From Pseudomonadota bacterium (GTDB lineage: Bacteria > Pseudomonadota > Gammaproteobacteria > CALCKW01), in NCBI GenBank assembly GCA_039196715.1, contig JBCCUP010000010.1:1-64000 (forward strand): DNA of 64,000 nucleotides. Reading direction: 5' to 3'. The notes beneath the pieces are model-generated. The model saw only the letters and a program-made list of their open reading frames with translations, was not told the origin of the DNA and did no database searches. Below are positions 60,220 to 64,000 of this stretch, piece after piece (positions within the stretch are counted from its first letter, which is position 1; each line of letters starts with the position of its first letter). The translations under genes and the position numbers were made by a program.

Positions 60220-62363
60220 AGATCGCGCGCGAGGGCGACACCGGCACCTGGCTGATGGTGGCGGTGTTTGCCGCGGTATTGCTCTCGCTCTACCTGCTCG
60301 GCAACAGCGCCGACAACATGGAGCGCTTCGGTCGCGTCAACGATTACCTGCTGGTCATCGACGCCTTGCTGACCCTCGTGGTGTTCTGGATGGTCGCCGT
60401 CAACGCCTGGCGGCTGTTCGGCGACTTGCGCTCGGGCGTCGCCGGCTCCCGGCTCACGGTGCGTCTGGTCATCCTGCTGACACTGACAGCCCTGATTCCC
60501 GTGACCATCATCTACGTGTTCTCCGTGCGCTTTCTGCGGTCGGGTATCGACAGCTGGTTCAACGTCCAGGTTGAGCAGGCGCTCGACAGTGCGCTGGTGC
60601 TGAGCCGCGAGTCGGTCGGCGACGAGATCCGCGAGATTCAGCGGCGCGCGAACCAGATTGCCTCGCGCCTGGCGGACCTCGAATCGGATGTTCTGGTGCC
60701 GGCCATGAGCGGCGCGCTCGGGGCCTTCAACGCGCGCGAGCTCAACCTGCGAGGGCGTCAGGGCGAGCTCGAGGTGTCGGTCAGTGACGGTTTCGGCTTT
60801 CCCACCAACAGCCTGGCGGCCCCGGTGGTGGCCCAGGTCCTGTCCGGCGAGACGCTGGTGGAGATTGAGGAGCACGAGCAGGACGGCTTGTCGATTCGTG
60901 TGCTGACGCCTCTGTCGGACAATCGCCAATTGCGCTCGGCGTTTCTGCTCGAGGCGCGCTTTGCGCTCGATGAGCGGCGCCGCCAACTGGGCGAGGAGGT
61001 GCAGTCGACCTTTCAGCGGTACCAGCAGCTCACGTTCATGCGCGAGCCGCTGAAATTCAGCTTTGTCGCGACCCTGAGTCTGATTCTCGCGCTTTCTGTG
61101 CTGGCGGCGATCTGGATCGCGTTTCGCCTGGCCCGCTCACTGATGCGGCCGGTGCACAACCTGGCGGAGGGTACGCTTGCCGTGAGCCAGGGTGACTTCA
61201 GTCAGCGCTTGCCGCCGGGTGGGCGTGACGAACTCGGGTTTCTCGTGAATTCCTTCAACCAGATGGTATCGCAGTTGCAAAGTGCGCGTGACCAGGCCGA
61301 CAGCAGTCAGGCCGAGGTCGAGCAACAGCGGGCCTACCTGCAGGCGGTGGTTGGACGAATTTCCACGGGGGTGTTGACGCTTGATGATCAGGCGCGGCCG
61401 CGCACGATCAACGATGCCGGGGCTGCGATGTTGGGGCAGGATCCGGACGAAATCATCGGCATGACCATGCGCGACGCAGTGTCCGGGAGCGGCGCCTACG
61501 CGTCGCTGGCGCGCGTCGCCCTGCCTCACCTCGCCGTCGGTGAACCGACCTGGCAAGAGAACGTCGACCTGCCGACGGCACGCGGTACGCGCACCCTGGT
61601 GTGTCGCGGTGCGAAGATGGACGTGGCCGGCGGCGGTCATGTGCTGGTTGTCGACGACATCTCACCTATCGTGCGTGCCGAACGCGATGCGGCCTGGAGT
61701 GAGGTGGCCCGTCGCCTTGCTCACGAGATCAAGAACCCGCTCACGCCGATTCAACTCTCTGCGGAACGGCTCAGGCACCGCTATCTCGAGACACTCGGAG
61801 ACGACGCGCGCGTGCTCGACCGCGCGACGCGCACGATTGTCGAACAGGTGGAGAGCATGAAGTCGATGGTGAAGGCCTTCGCCGAGTACGCCGATACACC
61901 GGCCTTGCAATTCACGGACGTCGACTTGTCGGTGCTCCTGGGTGATGTGGTCGAACTCTACCGCGGCCTGCCGTCCGGGCGTGATATCAAGCTCAGCTGC
62001 GCGGACGGTTTGCCGGCGATCAACGGCGACGAGGGGCGGTTGCGCCAGTTGTTGCACAACCTGGTCAAGAACGCGCTGGAAGCCCAGGAAGGGCAACCGT
62101 TTGCACGCGTCGATATCTGGCTAGAGAGCACCGACGCCGGTCGGTCGGTGGAGTTGCGGATCCGCGACCGCGGGCCGGGCTTCGATCTCGGTCGCATCGA
62201 CCGGATCTTCGAGCCTTATGTGACAGGCAAAGTCCGCGGAACGGGGCTAGGCTTGGCAATTGTGAAACAAATTGTCACCGAGCACGACGGTGACATCGAC
62301 TTGGGGAATGCCGAGGGCGGCGGCGCCGTGATCACGGTGCGCTTTCCGGTGTTGGCAGGATGA
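60204..62363 (+). CDS. ntrY: NtrY-like membrane sensor histidine kinase
   Basis: A 719-residue kinase. Three N-terminal membrane helices (about residues 16-36, 48-68, 84-104), a periplasmic sensor of about 180 residues and a fourth helix (FVATLSLILALSVLAAIWIA) lead to HAMP (RSLMRPVHNLAEGTLAVSQG), PAS (RISTGVLTLDDQARP), the H-box RRLAHEIKNPLTPIQLSAER and the ATPase boxes LVKNALEAQEG, RDRGPGFDLG, IFEPYVTGKVRGTGLGLAIV. This is the NtrY layout, linked to nitrogen or redox control. GTG start; ntrX follows after 7 bp. Confidence 0.93.
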   Translation: MATPVKIAREGDTGTWLMVAVFAAVLLSLYLLGNSADNMERFGRVNDYLLVIDALLTLVVFWMVAVNAWRLFGDLRSGVAGSRLTVRLVILLTLTALIPVTIIYVFSVRFLRSGIDSWFNVQVEQALDSALVLSRESVGDEIREIQRRANQIASRLADLESDVLVPAMSGALGAFNARELNLRGRQGELEVSVSDGFGFPTNSLAAPVVAQVLSGETLVEIEEHEQDGLSIRVLTPLSDNRQLRSAFLLEARFALDERRRQLGEEVQSTFQRYQQLTFMREPLKFSFVATLSLILALSVLAAIWIAFRLARSLMRPVHNLAEGTLAVSQGDFSQRLPPGGRDELGFLVNSFNQMVSQLQSARDQADSSQAEVEQQRAYLQAVVGRISTGVLTLDDQARPRTINDAGAAMLGQDPDEIIGMTMRDAVSGSGAYASLARVALPHLAVGEPTWQENVDLPTARGTRTLVCRGAKMDVAGGGHVLVVDDISPIVRAERDAAWSEVARRLAHEIKNPLTPIQLSAERLRHRYLETLGDDARVLDRATRTIVEQVESMKSMVKAFAEYADTPALQFTDVDLSVLLGDVVELYRGLPSGRDIKLSCADGLPAINGDEGRLRQLLHNLVKNALEAQEGQPFARVDIWLESTDAGRSVELRIRDRGPGFDLGRIDRIFEPYVTGKVRGTGLGLAIVKQIVTEHDGDIDLGNAEGGGAVITVRFPVLAG

Positions 62364-62370
62364 GTGACGC

Positions 62371-63744
62371 ATGACAGCGAAATCGATTTTGGTGGTTGAC
62401 GATGAGCCGGATATCCGCGACACCGTTCAGGAGATCCTCATCGATGAAGGCTATGACGTGTCAACCGCGGAGAACGCCGCGGTGGCGCGCGAACTGCGGG
62501 ACACGCTGAAACCGGACCTGGTGCTGCTCGACGTCTGGATGCCGGACGAGGACGGCATCACGGTGCTGGCGGGTTGGCAGGAGAGTGGGGCGCTGGAGTG
62601 CCCGGTGGTGATGATGTCAGGGCACGGTACTGTCGAGACCGCGGTGGAAGCGACGCGGCTCGGTGCCGTGGATTTCGTCGAGAAGCCCCTGTCGTTGCAA
62701 AAGCTGTTGCGCACGGTGGACAAGTCGTTGCGCAGTTGGAACGCGCCCTCGCCGCACACCGACGCGGCCGTTCAGCCCTCGCCGATGCCGTGGGTCGGGT
62801 CGAGCGATTACAGCCGTGACCTGCGTGAGCAACTGCCCAAAGTGGCCTCGAGTTCGGCGCCGGTGCTGCTCACCGGGCCGGCTGGGTCGTTGAAGCATCA
62901 ACTCGCCCAACGCCTGCACGTCGACGGCGAACGGCACGGCCAACCCTACGTCGTCGTGCGCTGCGACGCGCTCGACCCACGCACCCTGGCGGTGGAGCTG
63001 TTCGGCGGCGAGCACGCCGGCGAACGCACGGTCGGCTCGCTCGAGCAAGCCGCCGGCGGCACGCTGTTCCTGCAGGACGTGTTCGAGTTGCCGCGCGTGG
63101 CGCAGAAGCAGCTCAGTGCCTGCCTCGCGTCGGGCGTCTACCACCGCGTCGGCGGTGCCGCCTCGCTGCAGCTCGACGCGCGCGTGGTGGCCTCGGTCGA
63201 CGGCGAAGCGCTGGCCGACAGCCCGGAAGTCAGCGAAGACCTCTTCTACCAACTCAACGTCGTGCCCATTCGCACCCGGCCGTTGGCCGAGCACAAGGAA
63301 GACATCCCCGCCATTGTCGACGCCGTGATCGACCACCTGGTGGCGATCGAATCGCTGACCTACCGGCACATGGGGGTGGCGGCCAAGAACCGGCTGCGCC
63401 ACGCCGACTGGCCGGGCGACCTCGTGCAGTTGCTGAACCTGATCAAACGCCTGCTGATTCTCGGCGACGGGCTCGAAATCACGGTCGCCGAGGTCGACAC
63501 CGCGCTGAGCGATGCCACGCCGCTCGAGCCCATGCTCGGCCAGGAGGGCGAACTGTTCCGGCTGCCGATGCACCTGCCGCTGCGGGAGGCGCGTGCCGAG
63601 TTCGAGCGTGTCTACCTGGCCCAACAGTTGAAAGACGTTGACGGACGCATGGGCGAACTGGCAACGCGGGTGGGAATGGAACGCACGCACCTCTACCGCA
63701 AACTGCGCAGCCTGGGTATCGAGACCAAACGGGCGGGCGACTGA
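62371..63744 (+). CDS. ntrX: NtrX-like response regulator with a degenerate AAA+ domain
   Basis: A 457-residue NtrC-family regulator, partner of NtrY. The receiver (1-120) is intact: VVDDEPD, phospho-Asp in [20 protein letters not shown], and Lys in FVEKPLS. The central domain keeps the fold but not the function: Walker A reads GPAGSLKH (normally GESGTGKE), GAFTGA is absent, Walker B reads GGTLFLQD instead of GGTLFLDE, and the arginine finger in LFYRLNV is Gln. The C-terminal Fis-like HTH ([20 protein letters not shown]) is intact. It should bind DNA but not hydrolyse ATP or remodel sigma-54. Confidence 0.92.
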   Translation: MTAKSILVVDDEPDIRDTVQEILIDEGYDVSTAENAAVARELRDTLKPDLVLLDVWMPDEDGITVLAGWQESGALECPVVMMSGHGTVETAVEATRLGAVDFVEKPLSLQKLLRTVDKSLRSWNAPSPHTDAAVQPSPMPWVGSSDYSRDLREQLPKVASSSAPVLLTGPAGSLKHQLAQRLHVDGERHGQPYVVVRCDALDPRTLAVELFGGEHAGERTVGSLEQAAGGTLFLQDVFELPRVAQKQLSACLASGVYHRVGGAASLQLDARVVASVDGEALADSPEVSEDLFYQLNVVPIRTRPLAEHKEDIPAIVDAVIDHLVAIESLTYRHMGVAAKNRLRHADWPGDLVQLLNLIKRLLILGDGLEITVAEVDTALSDATPLEPMLGQEGELFRLPMHLPLREARAEFERVYLAQQLKDVDGRMGELATRVGMERTHLYRKLRSLGIETKRAGD

Positions 63745-63752
63745 GAGTCGGC

Positions 63753-64000
63753 ATGAAGATCATCATCCTGGGGGCGGGGCAGGTCGGGACGGCCGTGGCG
63801 CGAAACCTCGCCGACGAGAACAACGACGTGACCATCGTCGACACCAACGCGGATGTCCTGCAGGAGATGCAATCCCGGCTGGACCTGCGCGCGGTGGTCG
63901 GGCCGGCATCGCACCCGGACATCCTGCGCCGTGCGGGCGCGGACGACGCCGACCTCCTGATCGCCTGCACCAGCGCGGACGAGGTCAACATGATGGCCTG
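63753..64000 (+). CDS. trkA: Trk potassium-uptake regulator TrkA (N-terminal part, cut by window edge)
   Basis: The first 82 codons of Trk[21 protein letters not shown] is the RCK-domain NAD-binding start, followed by [40 protein letters not shown] and [11 protein letters not shown]. TrkA gates the TrkH K+ channel on the cytoplasmic face. It starts 8 bp after ntrX, the gene order usual in gammaproteobacteria. The gene continues beyond the window. Confidence 0.93.
   Translation, partial: MKIIILGAGQVGTAVARNLADENNDVTIVDTNADVLQEMQSRLDLRAVVGPASHPDILRRAGADDADLLIACTSADEVNMMA

Noticed and set aside
1-64000. tRNA or rRNA genes, CRISPR arrays, prophage genes
   Set aside because: I looked for T-loop-like GTTCRAATC stretches, regularly spaced repeats and phage structural or integrase genes and saw none. 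A covariance-model search would be needed to exclude small RNAs.

Overview
The window looks like chromosomal DNA of a high-GC gammaproteobacterium. Supporting signs are a Gram-negative trimeric-type porin, BolA, MinCDE, oxygen-dependent HemF, LpoB-like and LysM envelope lipoproteins, the gene order def-fmt-rsmB-DUF4390-ntrY-ntrX-trkA, and a split class II ribonucleotide reductase (nrdJa/nrdJb) of the Pseudomonas type. I cannot name the genus. Genes are tightly packed, with many ATGA/GTGA start-stop overlaps. I see no prophage, CRISPR array, rRNA or tRNA. The only mobile-element trace is the 3' end of an IS481-type transposase at the left edge.

Layout. 1-2.9 kb: IS481 fragment, bolA, a porin with promoter and terminator, and an RpiR-type regulator just downstream of minCDE. 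2.9-4.8 kb: minCDE. 4.9-8.5 kb: two small conserved genes and nrdJa-nrdJb, preceded by two NrdR-box-like sites 31 bp apart. 9.2 kb: an orphan DUF3391 protein. 9.6-15.5 kb: a peptide-type ABC transporter (double ATPase, binding protein, two permeases) in one overlapping operon. 15.5-17.9 kb: two GT4 glycosyltransferases. 17.9-21.5 kb: VOC protein, two GNAT acetyltransferases and a D-2-hydroxyacid dehydrogenase. 21.7-23.3 kb: acyl-CoA ligase.

23.7-34.5 kb is a urea-utilisation block. The urea importer urtABCDE (+) converges on the urease operon ureD-ureAB-ureC-ureE-ureF-ureG (-). The gamma and beta urease subunits are fused in one gene. Imported urea would be hydrolysed in the cytoplasm to ammonia and CO2.

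34.5-37.6 kb is a compact three-gene unit (two MurG-like glycosyltransferases and a NodB-like deacetylase) of unknown product. A 28-bp inverted repeat lies in front of it, between it and a divergent small membrane protein gene. 38-42.6 kb: cca, a lipoprotein metallopeptidase, a YfcE-like phosphoesterase and an orphan histidine kinase with palindromes upstream. 42.6-49 kb: a COG3014-like lipoprotein, LpoB, a MATE exporter, a heparinase II/III-type protein and hemF. 48.9-56.7 kb: a class V aminotransferase, an alpha/beta hydrolase, tsaC, topA (no zinc fingers, Lys/Ala-rich tail), dprA and a LysM lipoprotein. 56.9-64 kb: def-fmt-rsmB-DUF4390-ntrY-ntrX-trkA.

The points most worth a second look are the NtrX-like regulator whose AAA+ domain has lost nearly every ATPase and sigma-54 contact motif, the glycan-type cluster with its large inverted repeat, the paired NrdR boxes, the orphan DUF3391 protein, and the unassigned palindromes near 41.0 kb.
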